A stretch of 64,000 nt of DNA from Dinghuibacter silviterrae (GTDB lineage Bacteria; Bacteroidota; Bacteroidia; Chitinophagales; Chitinophagaceae): the NCBI RefSeq assembly GCF_004366355.1, contig NZ_SODV01000001.1, forward strand, positions 1,426,001-1,490,000, written 5' to 3'. Shown in pieces: positions 8,208 through 17,636 of the stretch (position 1 is the first letter of the stretch; the number at the start of each line of letters is the position of its first letter). The translations under genes were made by a program, and so were the position numbers. The notes beneath the pieces were generated by a model, which was given only the letters and a program-made list of their open reading frames with translations, made no database searches and was not told the DNA's origin.

Positions 8208-8789
8208 TCACAACGCAATCTGTTTTTCGGCCATCATCTTGCGGAGGTTGATCAACCCGTAACGCATGCGGCCTAAGGCGGTATTGATGCTGCAGTTCGT
8301 GTGTTCTGCGATCTCTTTAAAACTCAGTTCGCCGTAGTGGCGGAGGACGATGACTTCCCGTTGTTCTTCGGGGAGCTTGTCCAACATTTTGCGGACCCTG
8401 TCGTGGCTCTGACGCTGCATCATCTTCTTGTCCGCACCCTCTTCGGTGAAATGCAGGACTTCGAATATGTCTCTGTCGTCGCTCGTCTTGATCACCGGAG
8501 TCCGGCGTACCCTGCGGAAGTGATCAACACACAAATTGTGTGCTATTCGCATCGCCCAGGGTAAAAACTTTCCCTCATCTGTGTACCGTCCACTCCTCAG
8601 GGTATCGATAACCCGGATGAAAACATCCTGAAAGATGTCTTCAGCAAGGTATTTGTCCTTGATTAACAGGAAAATAGAAGTATAGATTTTATCCTTATAC
8701 CTCATTACCAGGGTCTCAAGGGCAAGCGCATTACCGTCCGCAAATAAGCGGATCAGCTGCTGATCGGATAATTGATGCATGGGCTGCAT
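8208..8789 (-). CDS. RNA polymerase ECF-type sigma factor
   Basis: 193 residues. Region 2 ([18 protein letters not shown], then [16 protein letters not shown] and [18 protein letters not shown]) and region 4 ([46 protein letters not shown]) are both complete. No anti-sigma gene lies beside it; it is flanked by a toxin gene (convergent) and uvrA (divergent). It resembles the general ECF sigma factors common in Bacteroidota rather than the FecI-type factors of the two polysaccharide loci: the C-terminus ends shortly after region 4 without a hydrophobic tail. Regulon unknown. The ATG at 8777 (residue 5) is an alternative start. Confidence 0.93.
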   Translation of the reverse strand: MQPMHQLSDQQLIRLFADGNALALETLVMRYKDKIYTSIFLLIKDKYLAEDIFQDVFIRVIDTLRSGRYTDEGKFLPWAMRIAHNLCVDHFRRVRRTPVIKTSDDRDIFEVLHFTEEGADKKMMQRQSHDRVRKMLDKLPEEQREVIVLRHYGELSFKEIAEHTNCSINTALGRMRYGLINLRKMMAEKQIAL

Positions 8790-8995
8790 AGATTCCTACT
8801 ATGTTAATTATCAATGGTTTTTCAAAAGAACAGCGTAGAAATCGGTCAATATGCGATCTTTTTAAATGATTAAGGATGTTATAAAAGTAATCTTTTTCCT
8901 GAAAATATAACAAATTATATAGATTACTTCCCCGTAAAGTTTCACGGGTTTGTAAAATTACTAAACGCCTTCGCAAAAAGGGTGGTTGTAAATGG

Positions 8996-9003
8996 TAACT
9001 TTG
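8996..9003 (+). promoter_or_regulatory. Putative -7 box (TAACTTTG) of uvrA
   Basis: An exact TAnnTTTG match 10 nt before the uvrA ATG, implying an almost leaderless mRNA. The 224-bp gap between the divergent sigma gene and uvrA is AT-rich and otherwise holds nothing I recognise. Confidence 0.4.
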
Positions 9004-9013
9004 CTGCTCCATC

Positions 9014-11797
9014 ATGAATAAGGACGATATCTTCATAAAGGGCGCCCGGGTCCATAACCTAAAAAATATCTCCGTTTCCATTCCCCGTAACAAGCTGGTC
9101 GTCGTGACCGGCGTGTCGGGTTCCGGTAAGTCGTCGCTGACCATCGATACCCTGTATGCGGAGGGGCAGCGCCGGTACGCCGAAAGCCTGAGCGCCTACG
9201 CGCGCCAGTTCCTGATGCGGATGAATAAACCGGATGTGGATTACATCAAGGGGCTTTGCCCGGCCATTGCCATCGAGCAAAAGGTCATCACCCGGACGCC
9301 CCGGTCTACCGTCGGGAGCATGACGGAAGCCTACGACTATTTGAGGCTGCTTTTTGCCCGCGCCGGAAAGACGATTTCGCCGGTCTCCGGGCGGGAGGTG
9401 AAAAAGGACGACGTCCGGGATGTCGTGGATGCGATCAAGGCGCTGGCTGAAGGCGACCGCGTACATATCCTTGTACCGTTCCTGCACCATGCGCGCCGCG
9501 ACCCCGCTGAAGAAATGAATATCCTTCTTCAGAAAGGGTTTACACGGTTATATGTGCCTTCGGTAAAAAAGGGCGAGGCCGGGACCGTCATCCGCCTGGA
9601 GGAAGCCCTGGAGGCGAAAGACCCCGGATCGCTGACGCCTGCGGCCAATACGTTTGTCCTGGTAGACCGCCTGGTCGTCAAACCCTTTGACGAAGACGAC
9701 GAGCACCGCATCGCCGACTCCGTTTCCACGGCCTTTTACGAGGGCGAAGGCGCGCTCCTGCTGGAAGTGAACGGCACGACGACCCTGTCTTTCTCAAACC
9801 GTTTCGAGCTCGACGGGATGACCTTCGAGGAACCGGCGCCGAATCTTTTTTCCTTCAATAACCCCTTTGGGGCCTGTCCGACCTGCGAAGGGTTTAGCCA
9901 GGTCCTGGGGATTGATGAGAACCTGGTCATCCCCGACAAACGCCTCAGCGTTTACGAAGGCGCGGTGGCCCCCTGGAAGGGGGAAAAGCTGGGCCTGTGG
10001 AAGGAGCAGTTTGTCAAGGGCGCACGGAAAAACAATTTCCCCGTCCATAAACCCGTCATGGACCTGACCAAAGCGCAATACGAGGAGCTTTGGAACGGGT
10101 CGCCCCACTTTTACGGCATCAATGCCTTTTTTAAAGAAGTCGAGGATAACCTGTACAAGGTCCAATACCGTGTCTTGTTGTCGCGCTACCGGGGAAGGAC
10201 TACCTGCCCGGACTGTAAGGGCTACCGCCTGAGAAAGGAGGCCCTGTATGTCAAGGTCGGCGGTCTGCATATCGGGGAGCTGTGCGAGATGCCGGTCAAG
10301 GACCTCCAGGCCTGGTTCGACAAACTCGTCCTGACTCCTCATGAACAGGGCGTTGCGAGCCGGATCCTCATCGAAATCCACCAAAGGCTAAAAACGTTGA
10401 TGGATGTGGGTTTGGGGTACCTGACGTTGAGCCGTCTAGCGAATTCCCTGAGTGGGGGCGAGAGCCAGCGGATCCAGCTCACGCGTTCCCTGGGGAGTAA
10501 CCTCACCGACTCTTTGTACATCCTTGACGAGCCCTCCATCGGGCTGCACTCCCGGGATACAGAGCGGCTGATCAGCGTCCTGAAAGAGCTCCGCGACTTA
10601 GGCAACACTGTCGTCGTGGTGGAGCACGACGAGCTCATGATGCGCCAGGCCGACCATGTCATCGACATGGGCCCCCTGGCCAGTTACCAGGGCGGGACGG
10701 TCGTTGCCGAAGGAGACTATGACGCCATCATCCGGAACGCCGAAAGCCTGACTGGCAAATACCTCCGCGGGGAATTGTCCATCGACCCGCCCGCAAAGGT
10801 CCGCACCTGGAACCGGTCCATCAAGGTCGAAGGCGCGCGCCAGAACAACCTGAAGGATATTACCGTCGAGTTCCCGCTGGGTGTGTTTACCGTCGTCAGC
10901 GGCGTGAGCGGAAGCGGCAAGACCACCCTGGTCAAGCAAATTCTTTACCCCGCGCTTCAACAGCTCAAGGGAGAGTTCACCGATAAACCCGGTTTGTTCC
11001 AGGGGCTCAGCGGAGACGCGGACTACCTGTCCCAGGTGGAAATGGTCGACCAGCACCCGATCGGCAAGTCCTCCCGGAGCAATCCCGTCACCTATATCAA
11101 GGCGTATGACGAGATCCGGGACCTTTACGCCCGTCAACCCCTGAGCAAACTAAGGGGCTTCCAGCCAAAGCATTTTTCCTTTAACGTGGATGGCGGTCGC
11201 TGTGACGCCTGTAAAGGGGAGGGGGAACAGGTCGTGGAAATGCAGTTCCTGGCCGATGTACACCTGACCTGCGAAGTCTGCGGTGGCAAGCGCTTTAAGG
11301 AAGAAGTGCTCGAAGTCACCTACAAGGGCAAGAGCATCTACCAGGTGTTGGAAATGAGTGTGGACGAGGCGATCTCGTTTTTCGCGGATGAATCGGATGT
11401 CGTGGCTAAAATAAGCCCGCTGAGCGACGTAGGGCTGGGTTATGTCAAGCTGGGTCAGTCCAGCGACACCCTGTCCGGGGGCGAGGCGCAGCGCGTCAAG
11501 CTGGCGTCCTTCCTAGGCAAGGGCCGCGCCCAGGGGCACATCCTGTTTATCTTTGACGAGCCCACGACGGGGCTTCACTTTCACGATATTAAAAAGCTGC
11601 TGGCATCCTTTAACGCGCTGATTGCGCAGGGGCATAGCATACTCGTCATCGAACACAATACCGATGTCCTCCGGAGCGCGGACTGGCTCATCGACCTTGG
11701 CCCTGGCGCCGGCGACGAAGGCGGATCACTCGTATATGCGGGGCCACCCGCGGGCGCCAAAAAAGTGGCGGGCAGCCTTACGGGGAAGTTCCTGTAA
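9014..11797 (+). CDS. uvrA: Excinuclease ABC subunit A (UvrA)
   Basis: 927 residues, full length for UvrA, the damage-recognition ATPase of nucleotide excision repair. Two ABC modules are visible: Walker A GVSGSGKS at 33-40 and GVSGSGKT at 630-637; signatures LSGGESQR at 479-486 and LSGGEAQR at 820-827. Zinc modules include CPTC (GACPTCEG) and TTCPDCKG in the first half, and Cys730/Cys733/Cys753/Cys756 (CDACKGEG...CEVCGG) in the second. The intact UvrB-binding/insertion region follows the first Walker A. No uvrB or uvrC is nearby. Because Bacteroidota often encode two UvrA paralogues, which one this is cannot be settled from the window. A very long inverted repeat follows 66 nt after the stop. 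Confidence 0.96.
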   Translation: MNKDDIFIKGARVHNLKNISVSIPRNKLVVVTGVSGSGKSSLTIDTLYAEGQRRYAESLSAYARQFLMRMNKPDVDYIKGLCPAIAIEQKVITRTPRSTVGSMTEAYDYLRLLFARAGKTISPVSGREVKKDDVRDVVDAIKALAEGDRVHILVPFLHHARRDPAEEMNILLQKGFTRLYVPSVKKGEAGTVIRLEEALEAKDPGSLTPAANTFVLVDRLVVKPFDEDDEHRIADSVSTAFYEGEGALLLEVNGTTTLSFSNRFELDGMTFEEPAPNLFSFNNPFGACPTCEGFSQVLGIDENLVIPDKRLSVYEGAVAPWKGEKLGLWKEQFVKGARKNNFPVHKPVMDLTKAQYEELWNGSPHFYGINAFFKEVEDNLYKVQYRVLLSRYRGRTTCPDCKGYRLRKEALYVKVGGLHIGELCEMPVKDLQAWFDKLVLTPHEQGVASRILIEIHQRLKTLMDVGLGYLTLSRLANSLSGGESQRIQLTRSLGSNLTDSLYILDEPSIGLHSRDTERLISVLKELRDLGNTVVVVEHDELMMRQADHVIDMGPLASYQGGTVVAEGDYDAIIRNAESLTGKYLRGELSIDPPAKVRTWNRSIKVEGARQNNLKDITVEFPLGVFTVVSGVSGSGKTTLVKQILYPALQQLKGEFTDKPGLFQGLSGDADYLSQVEMVDQHPIGKSSRSNPVTYIKAYDEIRDLYARQPLSKLRGFQPKHFSFNVDGGRCDACKGEGEQVVEMQFLADVHLTCEVCGGKRFKEEVLEVTYKGKSIYQVLEMSVDEAISFFADESDVVAKISPLSDVGLGYVKLGQSSDTLSGGEAQRVKLASFLGKGRAQGHILFIFDEPTTGLHFHDIKKLLASFNALIAQGHSILVIEHNTDVLRSADWLIDLGPGAGDEGGSLVYAGPPAGAKKVAGSLTGKFL

Positions 11798-11863
11798 GGC
11801 GCCGGGCCCGTGCCCGGTGCCGGTGTGCCCGGTGCCGAGCCTCCACGGGCGTGCCGTAACGCA

Positions 11864-11962
11864 GCGAAGGGGTATGTTTTTTTCTTTCTTTTCCGTAGGA
11901 CTTAAATACACATTGCGCGCCTTAATCCTACGGAAAAGAAAGAAAAAAACATACCCCTTCGC
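11864..11962. repeat. Perfect 37-bp inverted repeat with 25-nt spacer between convergent genes
   Basis: Left arm 11864-11900 begins GCGAAGGGGTATG and carries T7; right arm 11926-11962 is its exact reverse complement and carries A7. The element sits between convergent uvrA and the DUF4293 gene. It could fold in either transcript and act as a bidirectional terminator, although the T-run is inside the stem rather than after it. A miniature mobile repeat is the alternative. No second copy occurs in the window. Confidence 0.9.
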
Positions 11963-11998
11963 TTTCATACGCGGCAGGCTTGGCGATATTGCCAAAGC

Positions 11999-12427
11999 CT
12001 AGCGCAGCCGGTCCAAACTCTTTACCAGCTTCTGGTCCTTACGGATCCCGCGCATCGCGAGGATCAGCCCGATGATGACAAGGATCGGGAGGGCGATCCC
12101 GGCCCGGAATGACCCGTCCGAATAGGTCGCGGCAGCTTTTACCACGTCGATCTGGTGGTTCTCCAGTACCAGCAACGCGATCGCCAGGACGATACCCAGC
12201 ACGCACAACCGGAGCTGAAGCGGCCGTTGTTTGAACAGGAAGATGGTGCCAAAACATACCACCGCGAGCAACACGACTGCCAGGTATACGAGAAAGCTCG
12301 AATTATTGGCGTAGTATAATTGGTTGGTCGAGTCCTTCAGGGTGACCTTGAAAAAGGCCAGCTCGAAGGCGGCTAAGGTGAGAAGCCCGGACAAAAGAAG
12401 CCAGACGGTTTGAATGCGTTGAATCAT
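11999..12427 (-). CDS. DUF4293 family membrane protein
   Basis: 142 residues beginning MIQRIQTVWLLL, the recognisable start of DUF4293, a Bacteroidota inner-membrane family of unknown function. Four hydrophobic segments are visible: about 7-27, 46-66, 73-87 (LCVLGIVLAIALLVL) and 108-124 (GIALPILVIIGLILA), followed by a short basic cytoplasmic tail. It is downstream of glyA on the same strand, separated by about 100 bp containing two strong GC-rich hairpins, so it may be partly uncoupled from glyA. Convergent with uvrA. Confidence 0.85.
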   Translation of the reverse strand: MIQRIQTVWLLLSGLLTLAAFELAFFKVTLKDSTNQLYYANNSSFLVYLAVVLLAVVCFGTIFLFKQRPLQLRLCVLGIVLAIALLVLENHQIDVVKAAATYSDGSFRAGIALPILVIIGLILAMRGIRKDQKLVKSLDRLR

Positions 12428-12445
12428 AAGTTGAGGTGTTTATGA

Positions 12446-12490
12446 GTTGCGGCGGCGGGCTAAGCGGACAATTTAGCCCGCCGCCGCAAC
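12446..12490. repeat. GC-rich 18-bp inverted repeat in the glyA-DUF4293 gap
   Basis: GTTGCGGCGGCGGGCTAA (12446-12463) is repeated in perfect inverse at 12473-12490 with a 9-nt loop. There is no T-run, so it is more likely an mRNA-stability or processing hairpin than a terminator. Similar CCGCAAC-ended hairpins follow other genes in the window. Confidence 0.7.
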
Positions 12491-12517
12491 ACCGCTAATA
12501 ATTTGCCCTTCGGGCTA

Positions 12518-12532
12518 GGCGCCTGTGGCGCC
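12518..12532 (-). other. Post-stop hairpin GGCGCC-ACA-GGCGCC after glyA
   Basis: A 6-bp perfect stem with 3-nt loop that begins inside the glyA stop codon when read on the minus strand. The same 15-mer recurs downstream of the GH18/ricin gene at 31094. A small GCCC-GAA-GGGC stem followed by AAATTATT comes next and could be a weak terminator. Confidence 0.55.
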
Positions 12533-13812
12533 TATTTGAGTTCAGGGTAGAGCGGGAACTGCTCCATGAACGCTTTCACCTCACCTGCCAGCTTGCCCAG
12601 CACCGCCTCATCATCCGCGTTCATAAGCGCCTTGTCGATCGCGCTGACGACAAACTCCATGTGGCTTTCCTTCATGCCCCGGGACGTGATGGCGGGGACC
12701 CCGACACGAATACCGGAAGTGACAAAAGCGGATTTATCGTCAAAAGGCACCATGTTTTTGTTGACCGTAATCTCGGCCTTCCCCAGCACGCCTTCCGCTT
12801 TTTTGCCGCTGATGTTCTTGTTGCGGAGGTCGATCAGCATGAGGTGGTTGTCCGTACCACCGGAGATCAATTCGTATCCCCGGTCGACAAAGGCCTTGGC
12901 CATGGTCTGGGCGTTGGACACGATTTGTTTGGCATAGCTCGTGAATTCGTTGCTAAGCACTTCGCCAAAGGCGATGGCCTTGGATGCAATGATGTGTTCG
13001 AGCGGGCCGCCCTGGGTGCCGGGGAAAACGGCGAGGTCGATGAGGTTGCTCATCAGGCGGGTATTGCCTTTCACGTCTTTCAGCCCAAACGGGTTGTCAA
13101 AGTCGTTCTTCATCAGGATGAGACCGCCACGGGGACCGCGCAGGGTCTTGTGGGTCGTGGTCGTAACAAAGTGACAATGGTCGAAGGGAGAAGCCAGCAA
13201 TTGTTTGGCGATCAAACCGGCCGGGTGGGCGATGTCCGCCATGACAAAGGCCCCGATCTGGTCGGCGACCTTGCGGATGCGGGCGTAGTCCCAGTCGCGG
13301 CTGTAGGCGGAAGCCCCGCATATAATCAGCTTGGGTTTTTCGGCGAGGGCGGTTTTTTCGAGGTGGTCGTAGTCCACGCGACCGGTCTCTTTGACGACGC
13401 CGTAAGAAAGGGCGTGGTAGAGTTTGCCCGAGAAATTAACCGGAGAACCATGGGTCAGGTGACCACCCATGCTCAGGTCCAGCCCCAGGATCTTGTCCCC
13501 GGGTTGGAGAATGGCCTGCATCAGGGCCGAGTTGGCCTGGGCGCCGGAGTGCGGCTGGACGTTGGCGTAAGCACAGCCAAACATTTCTTTTGCCCGGTCT
13601 ATGGCCAGCTGTTCTACCTGGTCGACGATTTCGCAACCCCCGTAGTACCTTCTGCCGGGGTAACCTTCCGCATATTTGTTGGTCAGTACGCTGCCCATGG
13701 CCTGAATCACCTGCAGGCTGGCGAAGTTTTCGGATGCGATCAGCTCGATGCCATGGCGTTGACGTTCCAGTTCTTTGTGGATCAGGTCAAATACGATTTC
13801 GTCTCTATGCAT
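12532..13812 (-). CDS. glyA: Serine hydroxymethyltransferase
   Basis: 426 residues, full length. It interconverts serine and glycine with transfer of the one-carbon unit to tetrahydrofolate (cytoplasmic, PLP-dependent). Conserved elements: ELIASENF near the N-terminus, [15 protein letters not shown] (48-61), the HSGAQAN cofactor segment (88-94), and [16 protein letters not shown] with the Schiff-base lysine at residue 222. The assigned ATG gives the usual N-terminus. A perfect TAnnTTTG box lies 21 nt upstream on the minus strand. Divergent from a nucleotidyltransferase gene with a 100-bp shared promoter region. Confidence 0.97.
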   Translation of the reverse strand: MHRDEIVFDLIHKELERQRHGIELIASENFASLQVIQAMGSVLTNKYAEGYPGRRYYGGCEIVDQVEQLAIDRAKEMFGCAYANVQPHSGAQANSALMQAILQPGDKILGLDLSMGGHLTHGSPVNFSGKLYHALSYGVVKETGRVDYDHLEKTALAEKPKLIICGASAYSRDWDYARIRKVADQIGAFVMADIAHPAGLIAKQLLASPFDHCHFVTTTTHKTLRGPRGGLILMKNDFDNPFGLKDVKGNTRLMSNLIDLAVFPGTQGGPLEHIIASKAIAFGEVLSNEFTSYAKQIVSNAQTMAKAFVDRGYELISGGTDNHLMLIDLRNKNISGKKAEGVLGKAEITVNKNMVPFDDKSAFVTSGIRVGVPAITSRGMKESHMEFVVSAIDKALMNADDEAVLGKLAGEVKAFMEQFPLYPELK

Positions 13813-13832
13813 GAAGGAGTATATTTAAGCCG

Positions 13833-13840
13833 CAAAAATA
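13833..13840 (-). promoter_or_regulatory. Putative -7 box (TATTTTTG) of glyA
   Basis: On the minus strand TATTTTTG matches TAnnTTTG exactly and ends about 20 nt before the glyA ATG. Confidence 0.45.
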
Positions 13841-13912
13841 AGGTTAAAATTCCCTTGCGGAAAATCACTATTTTCACGCCCCGGGAATCGAAAGGCTAAA
13901 ACGATTTTAACA

Positions 13913-14908
13913 ATGAAGGCAATTATACCGGTGGCCGGTGCGGGGACACGCTTACGTCCACATACCTACACCCAGCCTAAGGCATTGATCCCCCTGGCAG
14001 GGAAAACCATCCTCAGCATCATTGTAGACCAGCTCCAGGACGCCGGTATACAGGAATTCATCTTTATCATCGGCTATCTCGGTCACAAGATCCGGGATTA
14101 TGTCAAGGAAAAATATCCGTACCTCCAGGTCCACTTCGTAGAACAAAACGAGCGTCAGGGCACGGGTCACGCGATCTCCCTGACCAAGGACATCGTCGAC
14201 GGGGACGAGGTATTTATCGTATTGGGCGACACCATCTGTGAGTATGACGTGCGCGAGGTGCTGGCGAACCCGAACTCCCTGTTGGGCGTAAAACGCGTCG
14301 ACGACCCCCGGGACTTCGGGGTGGCGGAGGTGGAAGAAAGCGGTCTCATCAGCCAGGTCGTGGAAAAACCCCAGATCCCCAAGTCCAACATGGCCCTCGT
14401 CGGTTTGTACAAGATCCGGGATACGCGGGTGATGTTTGATTGTCTGTCCACCGTCAGCCATCAGCCCCACCCCAGCCGGCCCTACGACTTCAACCTGACC
14501 GACGCCCTGGAGTGTATGATCCGCCAGGGTTGTATTTTCCACGCTTTCAAGGTCCAGAACTGGTTCGATTGCGGCCGCAAGGAAACGCTGCTGCAATCCA
14601 ACGCCATCCTGCTCAAGAAGTTTGGGAGCAACATCGCGTCCAACCATAAGTTCGACAACTCTATCCTCATCCCGCCTGTCAGCATCGCCGAGGGGTGTGA
14701 CATACGGAACTCCATCGTCGGCCCCAACGTTGCCATCGGGGACGGCACGGTGATCAACTCCAGCATCATCCGCAATTCCATCATCGGCGCCTATTCCAAC
14801 CTTACGGAGATCGTGTTGACCGAATCCCTGATTGGGAGCGACGCGTCCATCAAGGGCGAAAGCCGCAGCCTGAATATCGGCGACAATACCGAAATCGCAC
14901 TGGGATGA
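13913..14908 (+). CDS. Sugar-phosphate nucleotidyltransferase (glucose-1-phosphate thymidylyltransferase-like)
   Basis: 331 residues. The N-terminal NTP_transferase fold starts with the nucleotide-binding signature AGAGTRLRPHT...QPKALIPLAGK (residues 8-31), followed by the catalytic-site segment VLGDTI near residue 103 and VVEKP near 152. The C-terminal ~90 residues carry hexapeptide left-handed beta-helix repeats (ISIAEGCDIRNSIVGPNVAIGDGTVI). This 'long' form makes dTDP- or UDP-sugars for cell-surface glycan; the exact sugar cannot be told from sequence. It overlaps the downstream monooxygenase-like gene by 4 bp. Confidence 0.88.
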   Translation: MKAIIPVAGAGTRLRPHTYTQPKALIPLAGKTILSIIVDQLQDAGIQEFIFIIGYLGHKIRDYVKEKYPYLQVHFVEQNERQGTGHAISLTKDIVDGDEVFIVLGDTICEYDVREVLANPNSLLGVKRVDDPRDFGVAEVEESGLISQVVEKPQIPKSNMALVGLYKIRDTRVMFDCLSTVSHQPHPSRPYDFNLTDALECMIRQGCIFHAFKVQNWFDCGRKETLLQSNAILLKKFGSNIASNHKFDNSILIPPVSIAEGCDIRNSIVGPNVAIGDGTVINSSIIRNSIIGAYSNLTEIVLTESLIGSDASIKGESRSLNIGDNTEIALG

Positions 14909-15846
14909 ACCGGGTCACCACCCTTTTCGGTACCCGTTATCCCATCGTCCAGGCGGGGATGGTCTGGGCCAGCGGCTGGCGGTTGGCCAGCGCCGTGAGC
15001 AACGCGGGTGGTCTCGGCCTCATCGGGGCCGGTAGTATGTACCCCGACGTTCTGAGAGAACACATTCGGAAATGCAAGGCGGCGACGGACGCGCCGTACG
15101 GCGTCAATATTCCGCTTTTGTACCCGGATATAGACAAACACATAGACATCGTTTTAGCGGAACGGGTCCCCATCGTCTTTACCTCCGCCGGTAACCCCAA
15201 AACGTGGACCGGGATGCTAAAGGAAAAGGGCGTCACCGTCGTACACGTGGTCAGCAGCGCTCTTTTTGCCCGAAAGGCGGAACAAGCCGGTTGCGACGCC
15301 GTCGTGGCTGAAGGTTTTGAAGCCGGGGGCCACAACGGGCGGGAGGAAACCACCACCCTCGTCCTGGTGCCCGAGGTCTGTGCCTCGGTGTCCATCCCCG
15401 TCATCGCCGCCGGAGGCATTGCCACCGGCCGGGGTATGCTGGCCGCCATGGTCTTAGGCGCCTCCGGCGTACAGATGGGCAGCCGGTTCGTCGCCAGCGA
15501 GGAAGCGTCCTCCCATATCGCCTTCAAAAATGCCGTGCTGGCCGCGAAGGAAGGAGATACCTTTCTGACGATGAAGCAGTTAACACCTGTCCGGTTGCTC
15601 GTCAATGCGTTTTACAAGGCCGTCCGCGCCGCCGAGGCCCGGGGAGCCAACCCGGAGGAACTGCAAGCCTTGCTGGGAAACGGTCGTGCCAAAAAAGGCA
15701 TGTTTGAAGGGGACCTGGACGAAGGGGAGCTTGAAATTGGACAGGTCAGCGCCCTTTTGCACGAAATTCTCCCCGCCGGCGACATTGTCCGGAGGGTTTG
15801 GAAGGAATTTCAGGAAGCCTTGCAAAATCCAACAGATTTTACGTAG
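14905..15846 (+). CDS. Nitronate monooxygenase / FabK-like FMN-dependent TIM-barrel enzyme
   Basis: 313 residues of the 2-nitropropane dioxygenase (NMO) family. Visible motifs: PIVQAGMVWAS at the N-terminus (FMN/substrate loop), EGFEAGGHNG with the conserved active-site His near residue 140, and the phosphate-binding VIAAGGIATGRG followed by GASGVQMGSRF. The family includes true nitronate monooxygenases and the enoyl-ACP reductase FabK, which sequence alone does not separate here. The 4-bp ATGA overlap with the nucleotidyltransferase indicates one operon, although no shared pathway is obvious. Confidence 0.85.
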   Translation: MNRVTTLFGTRYPIVQAGMVWASGWRLASAVSNAGGLGLIGAGSMYPDVLREHIRKCKAATDAPYGVNIPLLYPDIDKHIDIVLAERVPIVFTSAGNPKTWTGMLKEKGVTVVHVVSSALFARKAEQAGCDAVVAEGFEAGGHNGREETTTLVLVPEVCASVSIPVIAAGGIATGRGMLAAMVLGASGVQMGSRFVASEEASSHIAFKNAVLAAKEGDTFLTMKQLTPVRLLVNAFYKAVRAAEARGANPEELQALLGNGRAKKGMFEGDLDEGELEIGQVSALLHEILPAGDIVRRVWKEFQEALQNPTDFT

Positions 15847-15869
15847 TTTAGTCCTCGAAATTGCTAAAA

Positions 15870-16280
15870 ATGGTCAAGCATTACCTCTTCTTCTGCAGTC
15901 TTATGCTTACCGCCTTTGCCGCCGGCGCCACCAACACAACGGGTGCACCGGGGAGCAATGGGAACAGTAATATCACGGGCACGGTCATGACCGATTGCGC
16001 AAAGCCGCTCAAACAGGTCACCGTCGTGGTGTCTTCGCCTTGTCTGTTAAAGCCCCAGGCGGTTGAAACGGATGAGAATGGAAACTTTTTCATCGGCCAG
16101 TTGGAGCCTTGTGTGTACAAGCTGACGTTCGAGTCCAATGGGTACAAAAAGGTCACCACCGAAAAGGTCGTCGTAACCCCCGACAAAAAGACCCAGCTCA
16201 AAGTACAGTTGCAACCCGACTGTATGTGGAACGATTCCGACCACGGGACTTTTTCCAATCAATTGCAGATTTACGAGTAA
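15870..16280 (+). CDS. Small exported protein with carboxypeptidase-regulatory-like domain
   Basis: 136 residues. The ATG at 15870 starts a signal peptide (MVKHYLFFCSLMLTAFAAGA); the TTG nine bases upstream is a weaker choice. The mature protein is one CarboxypepD_reg-like Ig domain (GTVMTDCAKPLKQVTVVV, then TDENGNFFIGQLEPCVYKLTFESNGYKKV). The four cysteines of the domain could form two disulfides. Function unknown; such single-domain proteins are common periplasmic or surface proteins in Bacteroidota. A bidirectional terminator follows. Confidence 0.8.
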   Translation: MVKHYLFFCSLMLTAFAAGATNTTGAPGSNGNSNITGTVMTDCAKPLKQVTVVVSSPCLLKPQAVETDENGNFFIGQLEPCVYKLTFESNGYKKVTTEKVVVTPDKKTQLKVQLQPDCMWNDSDHGTFSNQLQIYE

Positions 16281-16309
16281 GACATTACGTGTTAGACATT
16301 ATGTATAAC

Positions 16310-16338
16310 AAAAAGCAGCCCGTTGAGGCTGCTTTTTT
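16310..16338. terminator. Bidirectional rho-independent terminator
   Basis: AAAAAGCAGCC / GGCTGCTTTTTT with a 6-nt loop lies between convergent genes. The flanking A-run and T-run let it terminate both transcripts. Confidence 0.85.
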
Positions 16339-16355
16339 GTGCGCGCGGCGACCCG

Positions 16356-17636
16356 TTAGGCCTTTTTCATCCCCCAGCGAATCATTTCTTTAAAGGTTAC
16401 CTTCTTCCCATAGAGCAGGATCCCGGTCCGGTAAATCTTCCCGCAAAACCACGTGGTAAACAAAAACCCACCGACGAGCAACACCATACTCGCGAGCAAC
16501 TGCCACAAGGGTATCGTCGGCACCCCGTAAGGAATCCGTCCCATCATGACAATGGGGGAGGTGGGGGGGAAAATGCTGGCAAAAACCGCGAGGCTGCTGT
16601 TGGGGTCTGCGGTGGCCTTCATCATGACGACAAGGCTGAAGACCACCATCAGCGTGATGGGCATGACCATCTGCTGGGCTTCCTGGGCATCGTCCGACAC
16701 CGCGCTGCCGACGGCGGCAAAAAGAGAGGCGTAGAGCAGGTAACCACCCACGAAGTAAAAAATAAGGCAACCGATGATCAGGGCGAAGTTCAGCGACCGG
16801 GCCTGGTCCAGCAGCGACATCAGCATATTTCCCGCGCCCATGCTGTGCAAGGACTGGCCGATCTGGGGAAAGGCCACCGGGATGATGAGCTGCAGGACAT
16901 AAATCAACACGCCCCAGATTAAAAACTGGGTAAGTCCCACCGCACCAATGCCCAAAATTTTCCCCAACATCAGTTGGAACGGCCGGACGGAGCTGATGAT
17001 GACTTCCGCGATGCGCGTTGTTTTTTCCTCCATCACGCCGCGCATGACGGTGGTGCCATAAATCAGCAGGATGAAATAAATAAGAAAACCCGCAATGTAC
17101 CCCACGCCCCTGGCGACGTCGGACACGCTTTTACGCGCCTCGTTGCCGATGGTGGCCGCGAGGGCAATGTCGGGGGTAAGCTCCTTGATCTTGACGGCGT
17201 CTATATGCGCGGCCTGCATCCTGCGATGGCTGATCATGGCCTCCAGGATGGCGTTCAGGTCGCCCTGGGCGCCGGAGCCCGCTTCGGACTTGCGGTGGAA
17301 CTGCAAAAGACCGGGGTCTTCGATGGTATTAAGAGGAACCAGCAGGTACCCGTCAAAGCCCTGTTTGTCGTAATTGTTCGCAATATCTTCCGCCTGGCCG
17401 ACGGGGAACAACTGAAAGGTGAATTCCTTTTGGTGGAGGTCCTGCCCGGCGAAAAGACCTTCCTGGTCGACGACGGCGATCTTTTGTTCGGTGGTATTCC
17501 CGCTGATCGATACGTAGATGATGGCTACATAAAATCCGATGATGATCAGCGGAATGATGATGGTGACGAGCAAAAAGGATCTTTTCCTGACCCGCGTCAG
17601 GTATTCCCGCTGAAAAACGAGTCCTGTCTTGTTCAT
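16356..17636 (-). CDS. ABC-2 type exporter permease (NatB-like)
   Basis: 426 residues. The N-terminus (VFQREYLTRVRKRSFLLVTIIIPLIIIGFYVAIIYVS) gives the first transmembrane helix after a cytoplasmic stretch. A periplasmic domain of ~150 residues follows, then five more helices (for example GVGYIAGFLIYFILLIYGTTVMRG), the NatB/YhaP topology of ABC-2 permeases. The conserved GVMEEKTTRIAEVIISSVRP loop is present. It overlaps the ATPase gene upstream by 4 bp, so the two form an exporter. Related pairs export sodium ions or antimicrobial compounds; the substrate here is unknown. Confidence 0.9.
   Translation of the reverse strand: MNKTGLVFQREYLTRVRKRSFLLVTIIIPLIIIGFYVAIIYVSISGNTTEQKIAVVDQEGLFAGQDLHQKEFTFQLFPVGQAEDIANNYDKQGFDGYLLVPLNTIEDPGLLQFHRKSEAGSGAQGDLNAILEAMISHRRMQAAHIDAVKIKELTPDIALAATIGNEARKSVSDVARGVGYIAGFLIYFILLIYGTTVMRGVMEEKTTRIAEVIISSVRPFQLMLGKILGIGAVGLTQFLIWGVLIYVLQLIIPVAFPQIGQSLHSMGAGNMLMSLLDQARSLNFALIIGCLIFYFVGGYLLYASLFAAVGSAVSDDAQEAQQMVMPITLMVVFSLVVMMKATADPNSSLAVFASIFPPTSPIVMMGRIPYGVPTIPLWQLLASMVLLVGGFLFTTWFCGKIYRTGILLYGKKVTFKEMIRWGMKKA

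Noticed and set aside
12661-13899. Plus-strand open frame of 412 codons opposite glyA
   Set aside because: The minus strand encodes an unmistakable serine hydroxymethyltransferase; the plus frame is its shadow.
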